Origin: Prevotellaceae bacterium
GTDB taxonomy: Bacteria; Bacteroidota; Bacteroidia; Bacteroidales; Bacteroidaceae
Length of the DNA: 6,527 bases
Reading direction: 5' to 3'
Assembly (NCBI GenBank): GCA_022508635.1
Contig: JAFLUV010000130.1
Span: forward strand, 1 to 6,527
The position numbers and the translations under genes are program-made. This document shows positions 1-6,243 of the stretch, in pieces. The notes under the pieces are model-generated. The model did no database searches, had not been told where the DNA came from, and saw nothing but the letters and a program-made list of their open reading frames with translations. Positions within the stretch are counted from its first letter, which is position 1. The number at the start of each line of letters is the position of its first letter.

Positions 1-749
1 GCGAGATTGATAACCTGCTGCGTGGTGGAAGTGACTATACTGCCTGTCTGATAGGCTCTGCCATACAGGCTGAAGAAATCCAAATATGGACAGACATCGA
101 CGGCATGCACAACAATGATCCGCGCTTCGTGGAGAACACAGAGCCCGTGCGGCAGCTCTATTTCGAAGAAGCAGCTGAGCTTGCCTACTTCGGCGCAAAG
201 ATACTTCACCCCACATGCATCCAGCCTGCAAAATTCGCCCGAGTTCCTGTTCGCTTGCTTAACACAATGGATCCTACGGCTCCTGGCACCAGCATTAACA
301 ATGAATTCCAACGGGGCACCATCAAAGCAGTTGCAGCCCGTGACGGCAACATCTGTATTCAAATCAATAGTAGTCGCATGCTCCTCGCCTATGGCTTCCT
401 GCGTAAGGTGTTCGAGATATTTGAAACCTACAAGACTAGCATCGACATGGTTTGCACCAGCGAAGTCGGCGTCAGCGTCACTATTGACAATCGTAGCCAT
501 CTCACCGATATCGTTAACGAATTGAAGAAATATGGTACGGTCAGCGTAGAGGAAGACATGTGCATCATTTGTGTAGTAGGCGATTTGGCAAGCAGAAACA
601 TAGGCTTCGAGACAAAAGCCTGCTTGGCACTCAAAGACATTCCCGTCCGTATGATTAGCTACGGAGGTTCGCCACACAACATCTCCTTCGTTGTCAAGGC
701 CGAGGATAAGAAACGTACCCTCCAATCGCTTAGTGAAACGCTTTTTTAG
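1..749 (+). CDS. lysC: Aspartate kinase, lysine-sensitive type (C-terminal part, 5' end outside window)
   Basis: Aspartate kinase phosphorylates aspartate, the first step of the pathway to lysine, threonine and methionine, in the cytoplasm. The frame opens at base 3 and is open to the window edge, so the ATG at 105 is internal. About 248 residues are visible of the roughly 440 usual for the monofunctional enzyme. The first visible residues hold the kinase-domain signatures LLRGGSDYTA and EIQIWTDIDGMHNNDPR, followed by EEAAELAYFGAKILHP. The last ~125 residues form two ACT regulatory domains. The segment SIDMVCTSEVGVSVTID closely matches the lysine-binding loop of E. coli LysC, and MISYGGSPHNISF matches its second ACT domain, so lysine feedback inhibition is the natural inference. 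lysA follows after 32 bases on the same strand, implying co-transcription. The promoter and any leader control lie outside the window. The family call is very secure; the lysine specificity is inferred. Confidence 0.97.
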   Translation, partial: EIDNLLRGGSDYTACLIGSAIQAEEIQIWTDIDGMHNNDPRFVENTEPVRQLYFEEAAELAYFGAKILHPTCIQPAKFARVPVRLLNTMDPTAPGTSINNEFQRGTIKAVAARDGNICIQINSSRMLLAYGFLRKVFEIFETYKTSIDMVCTSEVGVSVTIDNRSHLTDIVNELKKYGTVSVEEDMCIICVVGDLASRNIGFETKACLALKDIPVRMISYGGSPHNISFVVKAEDKKRTLQSLSETLF

Positions 750-781
750 AACGACATAAACCCATTAGAAAAGATACGTTT

Positions 782-1963
782 ATGAATAATATAGTAAAGC
801 CAGACACGAAGGATCGTTTCGAGCAATTACGCACGCCCTTCTATTACTATGATACCGATTTGCTGGCTGACACGCTTGCCGTCATCAAACAAGAAACAAG
901 CAAGCACGAGGGCTACCAACTGCACTATGCCATCAAAGCATGTGCCAACCCCAAAGTACTGCGCCAGATACAGCAAGCAGGCTTTGGAGCAGATTGCGTA
1001 AGTGGCGGCGAAATAAAAGTATGTTTGGAAAATGGTTTCCCTGCTAACGAGATAGTCTTTGCCGGAGTAGGCAAAGCAGACTGGGAGATAGAACTTGCTC
1101 TGGAGGCCGGTATCCAATACTTCAATGTAGAGAGCATCCCAGAGCTGGAAGTCATAGCAGACATTGCTACACGAATGAACAAAGTGGCAAACGTCAGTTT
1201 CCGCATCAATCCTAATGTCGGAGCACATACACATGCAAATATCACAACGGGACTTGCCGAAAACAAGTTCGGCATTGCCATGGAAGATATGGAGCACGTA
1301 ATCCGTGCCGCCCAGTCATTAGCATGCATTCGCTTCGTTGGTCTGCACTTCCACATTGGCAGCCAGATACTGGAGATGGATGACTTCGAGGCACTTTGTC
1401 ATCGCATCAATGAGCTTCAAGACAGACTTGAAGCAGAAGGCATCACCGAAGTAAAGAACATCAACGTAGGCGGTGGTCTGGGCATTGATTATAATGACCC
1501 TGACGGACATCCGATTCCCGACTTCCATGCTTACTTCGAGACCTACGCCCGCCACCTGAAGCTGCGTCCCGGACAGCATCTTCACTTCGAGCTCGGCAGA
1601 GCCGTTGTCGGCCAGTGCGGTTCGCTCATCACCCGCTGTCTTTATGTCAAGCAAGCGAAAGCAAAGCAATTCGTTATCGTTGACGCAGGAATGACCGACC
1701 TTATCCGCCCAGCCCTCTATGGTGCACATCACTGCATCCAAAACCTAAGCAGCACAGCACCGCTCCAGACATACGACATCGTGGGACCTGTCTGCGAAAG
1801 CAGCGATACCTTCGCAACTGGCTACGAATTGCCTTTGACCAATCGTGGTGACCTTATCGCCATACGCTCTGCAGGCGCTTACGGTGAGATTATGGCCAGT
1901 CACTACAACTGCCGCGAATTGCCTATGGCATATACCTCCGAGGACTTAATTAGCCAAAATTGA
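782..1963 (+). CDS. lysA: Diaminopimelate decarboxylase
   Basis: This pyridoxal-phosphate enzyme decarboxylates meso-diaminopimelate to L-lysine, the last step of lysine synthesis. At 393 residues it is near or slightly below the usual family length and looks complete. Fold type III alanine-racemase-like barrel signatures appear in order: YAIKA with the cofactor lysine at K52, STGL-like ITTGLAENKFGI (154-165), HIGSQ (191-195), the phosphate-binding glycine run NVGGGLGIDY (228-237), ELGR (270-273, where many homologues have EPGR), DLIRPALYGAHH (306-317), the active-site CESSD (338-342) and SAGAYGEIMASHYN (363-376) with the cofactor tyrosine Y367. The start ATG gives a standard N-terminus leading to TPFYYYD; no Shine-Dalgarno sequence is seen, as is usual in Bacteroidetes. 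It sits 32 bases after lysC and 28 bases before the glycosyltransferase-like gene, so the three probably form one operon. Confidence 0.98.
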   Translation: MNNIVKPDTKDRFEQLRTPFYYYDTDLLADTLAVIKQETSKHEGYQLHYAIKACANPKVLRQIQQAGFGADCVSGGEIKVCLENGFPANEIVFAGVGKADWEIELALEAGIQYFNVESIPELEVIADIATRMNKVANVSFRINPNVGAHTHANITTGLAENKFGIAMEDMEHVIRAAQSLACIRFVGLHFHIGSQILEMDDFEALCHRINELQDRLEAEGITEVKNINVGGGLGIDYNDPDGHPIPDFHAYFETYARHLKLRPGQHLHFELGRAVVGQCGSLITRCLYVKQAKAKQFVIVDAGMTDLIRPALYGAHHCIQNLSSTAPLQTYDIVGPVCESSDTFATGYELPLTNRGDLIAIRSAGAYGEIMASHYNCRELPMAYTSEDLISQN

Positions 1964-1991
1964 GGCTTACTCCAAATAAAAGTCTGCTTCA

Positions 1992-3191
1992 ATGCCAGAT
2001 TCCTACCTCTACATATTGTTTGCAACGCTTTTCCTTATCTGTCTTTTGCAAACATTACGACTGCGAAAGGTAGGAAAAATGGCTTATCAGCAAAGGGAAC
2101 AACACCCCGAGAGGGCAAAATGCAACCCAGAGGTCAGTATCATCATCCTTTGCCAAGAGCAAGAAGCGCAGCTGAGAGAGTTGCTGCCTATCCTGCTCTC
2201 ACAGCAATACGCAGCTGCCTATGAGGTCATTGTCGTTGACATGTGTGACAAGCGTGAGACCAGCGAGTGGCTCGAGACGATGGAAGAGCACTACCGAAAT
2301 CTCTATCACACATTCTGCCCTGCTTCGGCTCGCGACATCAGCCTGCAACGTCTTGCCCTTTCGCTTGGCGTAAAAGCAGCAAGCTACGATTGGCTGGTAT
2401 TCCTTCCCGTAGACGCTCAATTATTGGACGAAAGATGGCTCAGCCATTTCACGGCCTACTGCGATGAAAAGACAGATGCAGTACTCGGCATTGCCAGCTA
2501 TGCAAAAGGCGGAGGCTGGTATGGTCAAAAGGTGCGCTTTCAGCATCTGTGGGAGCAGCTGACTTTCTTGCCTATTGCCTCTCGCCATTCTCCCTTCGCT
2601 CCCACTCCGCTGCCCCTTTGCTATCGTCGTAATCATTTCCTGTCGCATCAAGGCTTTGCCGATACTGGCTTACTTGTAGTTGGTACAGAGGCTCTACTCG
2701 TCAATCATAACATTACGCGCGGACGTTGCCGTGTCAACCTTCTGCAGGAAGCCATGATACAATTACCGCTACCTTCCCCTTACGTATGGCAACGCAATCA
2801 GCTCTTCGAGGTAGAGACACGTCGACACCTGCGGCGAGCTTTCTTTCCGCTGCTTGCAGACGTATGCCGACAGATTACACTTCCTATATTTGTTATTCTC
2901 GTTATGTTTTGTCTGGCAAGATACCAATCGTTGCTCTTTTCGACGGAAGGATGGGATGGTAGTCTCGATGAGACAATGCTGCAACTTTTACCGCTACTTT
3001 CCTTATGCTCCCTGCTTGTTGCATGCCTGATACAATTTTTCATGCTCAGAAACTCTTGCCGTGTTCTTGGATTGAAACATCCGCCGCTGGCTCTGCCTTT
3101 TCTCATGCTTTGGCTGCCATGCAACGGACTGTGGAACTGGCTACGATGGTGTTTCACGAAAAAAGAAGTCTTTCGTAGGAAGTTCATTTAA
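1992..3191 (+). CDS. Membrane-anchored family 2 glycosyltransferase-like protein with degenerate motifs
   Basis: This 399-residue protein has the plan of a membrane GT-A glycosyltransferase: one N-terminal membrane segment (about 4-22), a cytosolic domain beginning PEVSIIILCQEQEAQL (46-61), and hydrophobic C-terminal segments (about 283-309, 329-352 and 363-384). The nucleotide-binding aspartate of VIVVD (79-83) and the layout VKAASYDWLVFLPVDAQLLDERWL are recognisable. However, the usual DXD metal site reads VDAQ (140-143), with only D141 retained. The later acidic site may be E233 in GTEALLV, and the C-terminal QXXRW motif is not clear; WQRNQ (266-270) lies in its place. It could be a divergent active transferase or an inactive relative. 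Donor and acceptor cannot be told from the sequence. The 28-base spacing from lysA suggests co-transcription, but no functional tie to lysine synthesis is evident. Confidence 0.8.
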   Translation: MPDSYLYILFATLFLICLLQTLRLRKVGKMAYQQREQHPERAKCNPEVSIIILCQEQEAQLRELLPILLSQQYAAAYEVIVVDMCDKRETSEWLETMEEHYRNLYHTFCPASARDISLQRLALSLGVKAASYDWLVFLPVDAQLLDERWLSHFTAYCDEKTDAVLGIASYAKGGGWYGQKVRFQHLWEQLTFLPIASRHSPFAPTPLPLCYRRNHFLSHQGFADTGLLVVGTEALLVNHNITRGRCRVNLLQEAMIQLPLPSPYVWQRNQLFEVETRRHLRRAFFPLLADVCRQITLPIFVILVMFCLARYQSLLFSTEGWDGSLDETMLQLLPLLSLCSLLVACLIQFFMLRNSCRVLGLKHPPLALPFLMLWLPCNGLWNWLRWCFTKKEVFRRKFI

Positions 3192-3265
3192 GAACAGAGA
3201 CGCGGACAAAAAGAACGTGTCAACGGAGAAATAATAGTATATCCAAGCGGAAATACTTATGTGTG

Positions 3266-3727
3266 TTAACGCAAGCGGTCGAGCGAGCGGACAAGCATAT
3301 CGTCCTTCAGTATGCCGCGGAAGGCAAGGTATGTAAGGATAAGGGAGGCTGCGGGCAAGGCTGCTGTCCAGTGCGGACGCCAAGTCGCTTGCATCTCGGT
3401 GCTTAGCAGGAAGGTCAGGATACCATAGACGATATTCCATGCGATGAGGAGAAGCATGCAGAAGGTGGCAAGGCGCATCTGCAAGGCTCGGCGGGTAAAG
3501 AGCCATACGTCGAGGAACAATGCCGTAGCGGTAATGAGGAGGAGCACCATCAACACGGGACAGAAGGAGAACATGTGTGCTCCTTCTGCAGATACGAGCC
3601 AGAGGTTATACATATCTATTATCTCATCTGTCCCGGTGACAAGGAAGTGTGCTATGGGCGAACACAGACAGGCTATGCAGAGACCAAAGGCGGCAAGGAG
3701 GTATAGGGTCTGGATGCGTTGTAGCAT
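3266..3727 (-). CDS. DUF4293 family four-helix membrane protein
   Basis: With the ATG at 3727 the product has 153 residues and begins MLQRIQTLYLL, the typical opening of the Bacteroidetes DUF4293 family. Four hydrophobic segments are visible at about 7-29, 55-77, 85-107 and 120-138. The C-terminus KDDMLVRSLDRLR matches the charged, conserved tail of the family, expected in the cytoplasm. A longer reading from a TTG at 3745 would add six polar residues and overlap the end of the upstream gene by 8 bases; the ATG gives a 10-base gap and the family N-terminus, so I prefer it. It is the last gene of the bamD–rpoZ–DUF4293 operon. The function of the family is unknown. It converges with the glycosyltransferase-like gene, whose stop lies 74 bases away. 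Confidence 0.88.
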   Translation of the reverse strand: MLQRIQTLYLLAAFGLCIACLCSPIAHFLVTGTDEIIDMYNLWLVSAEGAHMFSFCPVLMVLLLITATALFLDVWLFTRRALQMRLATFCMLLLIAWNIVYGILTFLLSTEMQATWRPHWTAALPAASLILTYLAFRGILKDDMLVRSLDRLR

Positions 3728-3737
3728 TGACGAGCCG

Positions 3738-4073
3738 TTAGTCAAGCAGGGATGACTCCTTGCTTGGGTTTCGATGGTAGATGTTGCCCTCGACGAATTC
3801 CTGGGTTGCCATTAGGGTTGCCTTGGGAAGCTTCTCATAGAAGCGGCTGATTTCTATCTGCTCGCGGTTCTCGAAGACTTCGTCGAGGCTGTCCTGCGTG
3901 CTGGCGAACTCTGAGAGCTTCTTGCTGAGTTCCTGCTTGATGTCTGCGGATATCTGGTTTGCTCGCTTGCCGATGATGACGACACTTTCGTAGATGTTGC
4001 CGGTTTCGTTGCAGAGGTTCATTACGTCACGGGTAACGGTGTCGGTTGGTGCTGTAGATTTCTTGTAATCCAT
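3738..4073 (-). CDS. rpoZ: RNA polymerase omega-like subunit (RpoZ/Rpb6 family)
   Basis: The 111-residue product matches the omega subunit form found in Bacteroidetes. Omega is a small core RNA polymerase subunit that helps fold and hold the beta-prime subunit. The diagnostic stretch is TGNIYESVVIIGKRANQIS (24-42), equivalent to the conserved omega helix that usually reads like RFELVLVAAKRARQL, followed by a charged helix IKQELSKKLSEFA (45-57). The C-terminal half (60-111) is a longer tail than the enterobacterial protein has over this part and contains FYEKLPKATLMATQEFVEGNI. The ATG at 4073 lies 11 bases after the bamD stop, and the DUF4293 start lies 10 bases after the rpoZ stop, so all three are probably co-transcribed and possibly translationally coupled. 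The family call is secure; incorporation into polymerase is inferred from the family. Confidence 0.9.
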   Translation of the reverse strand: MDYKKSTAPTDTVTRDVMNLCNETGNIYESVVIIGKRANQISADIKQELSKKLSEFASTQDSLDEVFENREQIEISRFYEKLPKATLMATQEFVEGNIYHRNPSKESSLLD

Positions 4074-4084
4074 CTTTATATGCT

Positions 4085-5014
4085 TTATTGTTGTGCTTTA
4101 TTGTGTTTTTTGTCTGTTTGTTCTGCCTTGAAGGTCTTGAGGTCGGGTGCATTGTCGTCGTCCTGCAGTATGATTCCCTTCCTTTCGACGATGCGTTCGG
4201 AGTACTCGAATATGGAGTTTGCCTCTTTGAGATAGCGGCTTTCCGGGTAGTCGTTGGCGAAGGCGTAGTATTCGTCTATGGTGTCGCGGAAGCGTTCCAT
4301 ACGGCGTTCCTCGACGCTTTTCCTGGCGAGGTGGTACTTGGCTCGCAGGGACAGGATGGCAAGTTCCTCGCGAAGGGCGGCCGAGGCATAGGGGTAGTCC
4401 TTCAGGGCATTCTGTGCCGTGACGACGCAGGCTGAGTAGTTGCTGCCTCCGTAGGTGGCGTTTCCGATGTAGTCGCCCAGGTCGTAGTAGAGCTTTGCTG
4501 ACAGGAGTTCCTTCTCGACGAGCTTGTCCTGGAGGGCATAGATTATGTCCTGTGCCTGCTGCATAAGCGACGTTCCGGGGCAATAGTCCATGAAGTTCTG
4601 GAATTCGGTTATGGCCTCCATGGTGCTTGTCTGGTCGAGCCGGACGTCGGGGGTCTGCTTGTAGAGGGCGTATCCGCTGTTGTAGCGGGCCAGTTCCATG
4701 TAGTGTCCCTTGGGATAGGACTGGTAGTATTTCTTGAAGAACATGGCGGCCGACTCGTAGTCCTTGGCTTTCAGGTTGGACTCGCCCAGCATGTAGAGGC
4801 ACTCTTCGCCGTATATCGTGCCCTTGAGGGGCGCGAGGAGCATGCCGAAGAGTTCGGCGGCCTGGCGGTAATGTCCCTCTGCGTAGAGGGTCTTGGCTGC
4901 TTCGTAGCGGTACTCATAGTCATTGCTTTTGAGCACGGCGGTGTATTCGCTGCAGCTTGCCGTCAGGAAGATTGCGCTAAGCAAAAGGAGGAGTGGGTTG
5001 CTACTTTTACACAT
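4085..5014 (-). CDS. bamD: Outer membrane assembly lipoprotein BamD
   Basis: BamD is a periplasm-facing lipoprotein of the BAM complex that inserts beta-barrel proteins into the outer membrane. From the ATG at 5014 the product has 309 residues. Residues 1-20 are a lipoprotein signal peptide (MCKSS, then a leucine-rich core) with a lipobox-like LTAS before Cys21. The mature start, CSEYTAVLKSNDYEYRYEAAKTLYAEG, is the typical Bacteroidetes BamD opening. Tetratricopeptide-like helices follow at roughly 35-65, 70-101, 105-143 and 195-270. Motifs include YRQAAELFGMLL, DYESAAMFFKKYYQSYP and FANDYPESRYLKEA. The tail (about 282-309) is first acidic (DDD), then lysine-rich. A TTG-initiated reading from 5026 is four residues longer but begins inside the promoter -7 element, so the ATG is the likely start. 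rpoZ begins 11 bases downstream. Confidence 0.93.
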   Translation of the reverse strand: MCKSSNPLLLLLSAIFLTASCSEYTAVLKSNDYEYRYEAAKTLYAEGHYRQAAELFGMLLAPLKGTIYGEECLYMLGESNLKAKDYESAAMFFKKYYQSYPKGHYMELARYNSGYALYKQTPDVRLDQTSTMEAITEFQNFMDYCPGTSLMQQAQDIIYALQDKLVEKELLSAKLYYDLGDYIGNATYGGSNYSACVVTAQNALKDYPYASAALREELAILSLRAKYHLARKSVEERRMERFRDTIDEYYAFANDYPESRYLKEANSIFEYSERIVERKGIILQDDDNAPDLKTFKAEQTDKKHNKAQQ

Positions 5015-5023
5015 ATCAGGGCG

Positions 5024-5054
5024 CAAAGTTACTATTTTTTGGCTGTTTTGGCAA
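5024..5054 (-). promoter_or_regulatory. Bacteroidetes-type promoter for the bamD–rpoZ–DUF4293 operon
   Basis: On the minus strand, TTG (5054-5052), a 20-base spacer and TAACTTTG (5031-5024) fit the Bacteroidetes sigma consensus of TTTG or TTG near -33 and TAnnTTTG near -7. The -7 box ends only 9 bases before the bamD ATG at 5014. Transcription would therefore start about 2-6 bases upstream of the start codon, giving an almost leaderless mRNA. The same architecture, with identical spacing, occurs at 6089-6119. Confidence 0.7.
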
Positions 5055-5101
5055 GTGGGAGCGGTAAAAATGTGGCTATGCCTGGGGTTTTTAACTATTA
5101 T

Positions 5102-5752
5102 TTACGCTATGGCGGTGGTCAGGACGTAGCCCTGAAGGGGGTTGTCGATGGTCCGGAGTCGTATGGAGGCCAGGTTTTCGGGGTCGAGGACGTGATGGAG
5201 GCTGTCCGTAATGCCGGTGCCGAGGAGCTTGAGGACTGCTTCCTTCCGCGTCCATAGCCGGGCGAACATGAGCTCGGGGCTGGGGGCTGAGTGTATGGCC
5301 TGTGCCTCGCCGGGGTTCATTGTGTGACGGATGAGGGCGGGGTTGACGGGGCGTATGCGCTCGATGTCGAGTCCGCAGGGGCGGTTGCTCAGGAGGCAGC
5401 CGACGGCCTGGCGGCAGTGGCTGATGCTGAAGTGGATGCCGGGATGCCGGGCGAGTGAGGGCTTGCCGTGGGCTCCGTAGGCGAAGGGGGATGTGTCGTC
5501 GATGCCGAAGGCAAGGCGCAGGGCGCGCTGGAGCTCTATGTAGGCGAGGGCGCACTCCCGGCGACCCTGGAGGTGACGGATGCTGAGTGCTTCCCGCCGC
5601 CGCCATTCGGGCAGGGTGGCGATGAGCTGTTCCGTGCGGTCTGCGTCCAGTGCGGACGGGTGGTCGTTGATGCAGAGTATCGTCCTGCCGGTCATGTGGA
5701 TAGGGGAAGATGTCATGGGAGATTGGGGACGGAAGGATGCCGCGGATGCCAT
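5102..5752 (-). CDS. 4'-phosphopantetheinyl transferase (Sfp/AcpT type)
   Basis: The enzyme moves the phosphopantetheine arm of coenzyme A onto a serine of acyl or peptidyl carrier proteins. Counting from the ATG at 5752 (216 residues), the family signatures appear in order: YGAHGKPSL (92-100), HFSISH (107-112), GLDIE (127-131) with the magnesium-binding pair D129 and E131, and FARLWTRKEAVLKLLGTG (163-180) with E171 as the third acidic residue and K175. This is a full catalytic set. The start is uncertain: residues 1-19 are a Ser/Pro/Ala-rich stretch, while internal ATGs at 5716 and 5695 exist, and MTGRTILCIND from 5695 resembles how relatives begin. The small gene upstream ends 22 bases before the ATG at 5752, so the two are probably co-transcribed from the promoter at 6089-6119. 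The carrier-protein partner is not in the window. GC content is high here (about 65% in bases 5281-5340). Confidence 0.92.
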   Translation of the reverse strand: MASAASFRPQSPMTSSPIHMTGRTILCINDHPSALDADRTEQLIATLPEWRRREALSIRHLQGRRECALAYIELQRALRLAFGIDDTSPFAYGAHGKPSLARHPGIHFSISHCRQAVGCLLSNRPCGLDIERIRPVNPALIRHTMNPGEAQAIHSAPSPELMFARLWTRKEAVLKLLGTGITDSLHHVLDPENLASIRLRTIDNPLQGYVLTTAIA

Positions 5753-5774
5753 CGGACGGTCAGGGTCGGCGGCG

Positions 5775-6050
5775 TCAGGTGAAGGCAGGCTTGTCGATGT
5801 CCTCTATGTAGGCTGCGTCGTGATGTCCGCTCATGTGCCAGCAGATGCGGCACTTCTTTTCGGCCGGAAGGCTGAGCCATGCGCGCGTGATGTCCCGCGG
5901 GTCAGCGTCCTTGTCGCCGAGGAGCTTGATGGCGAGGTGCTGTCGTGTGTTCTTGGCCTCGGTGTTACGAAGGGGTCGTATGGGCAGTCCTACGTACCAC
6001 TCGTCGGCGTAGGCTTCGGTCATTTCGCTGAAGGTCTGTGGTCTTCTCAT
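5775..6050 (-). CDS. Uncharacterised 91-residue protein with a C-terminal Cys/His cluster
   Basis: I do not recognise this family. The ATG at 6050 gives MRRPQTFSEMTEAYADEWYV and a 91-residue soluble protein with no signal peptide or membrane segment. The frame is open further upstream to 6227, but that part crosses the promoter at 6089-6119, so 6050 is the first sensible start. An AT-rich run (TATATATAAT on the minus strand) sits just before the ATG, as is common in front of Bacteroidetes genes. Residues 67-77 carry C67, C70, H72, H76 and H77 (CRICWHMSGHH), a pattern that could bind a metal ion, though this is only an inference. It precedes the phosphopantetheinyl transferase gene by 22 bases. 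Support as a real gene is the well-placed promoter, the tight spacing and an ordinary amino-acid mix, unlike the Arg/Pro-rich shadow frames nearby. Homology could not be tested. Confidence 0.62.
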   Translation of the reverse strand: MRRPQTFSEMTEAYADEWYVGLPIRPLRNTEAKNTRQHLAIKLLGDKDADPRDITRAWLSLPAEKKCRICWHMSGHHDAAYIEDIDKPAFT

Positions 6051-6088
6051 ATTATATATAATGTATGGCGTTTGTTCGTTTTCGGGGG

Positions 6089-6119
6089 CAAAGTTACGAA
6101 GATATGTCGGAACGTCCAA
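6089..6119 (-). promoter_or_regulatory. Bacteroidetes-type promoter for the small gene and phosphopantetheinyl transferase
   Basis: On the minus strand, TTG (6119-6117), a 20-base spacer and TAACTTTG (6096-6089) match the Bacteroidetes -33/-7 consensus. The box sequence and spacing are the same as in the bamD promoter. The expected transcription start is near 6081-6085, giving a leader of about 31-35 bases before the ATG at 6050, AT-rich next to the start codon. No terminator or riboswitch-like fold is evident in that short leader. Confidence 0.65.
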
Positions 6120-6243
6120 GCTTTGCGGCGAAAAAAGATGCAATGCCGGGGAGAGGGCATCGGGAGGCAGTCCGGCAGGCGTCATGCCGAGGCCGCGGCG
6201 GCATCGGCGAGGACAGGGAGACGGCATCGGCAGGCCGGGGATT
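6120..6243. other. GC-rich non-coding stretch with short dispersed motifs
   Basis: No gene is supported here. The octamer GGCATCGG occurs three times (6156-6163, 6200-6207, 6223-6230). A perfect 6-bp inverted repeat, ATGCCG (6184-6189) and CGGCAT (6199-6204), flanks a 9-base loop that itself contains CCGCGG. This lies upstream of the minus-strand promoter at 6089-6119 and directly before the 23-bp tandem array. It could be operator sequence or decayed repeat DNA; nothing in the sequence decides. Together with the arrays, bases 6120-6527 contain no coding region that I can support. Confidence 0.6.

Noticed and set aside
775..782. TACGTTTA as a -7 box for a separate lysA promoter
   Set aside because: The last base departs from TAnnTTTG, it overlaps the lysA start codon, and no TTG lies about 20 bases upstream.
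3192..3265. Bidirectional terminator between the convergent operons
   Set aside because: Only a weak AGTAT/ATACT repeat with a 12-base loop and no T run was found; termination there is expected but not visible.
3728..3745. TTG start for the DUF4293 gene
   Set aside because: It overlaps the end of rpoZ and adds a tail not expected in the family; the ATG at 3727 starts exactly at MLQRIQT.
4098..4802. 234-codon open frame on the minus strand inside bamD
   Set aside because: Out-of-frame shadow of bamD: rich in Arg, His, Pro and Gln with no recognisable domain, whereas the overlapping frame is a clear BamD with signal peptide and tetratricopeptide-like repeats.
5065..5093. Inverted repeat TAAAAA/TTTTTA with inner GGC-TAT-GCC after the transferase gene, as a terminator
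   Set aside because: The stem is interrupted by unpaired bases and only three GC-rich pairs are present; too weak to call, though its position 8 bases past the stop codon is suitable.
4703..5257. 184-codon plus-strand frame across the 5' part of bamD and the 3' end of the transferase gene
   Set aside because: Antisense shadow that runs through the bamD promoter and two well-supported genes; no domain recognised.
5091..5606. 171-codon minus-strand frame overlapping the phosphopantetheinyl transferase
   Set aside because: Extremely Pro/Arg/His-rich, typical of an alternative frame in GC-rich DNA; the other frame carries the full transferase motif set.
6051..6227. Upstream extension of the small gene to a start at 6227
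   Set aside because: The added residues cross the TTG-N20-TAACTTTG promoter and GC-rich repeat-like DNA, and look unlike the rest of the protein; the ATG at 6050 is preferred.
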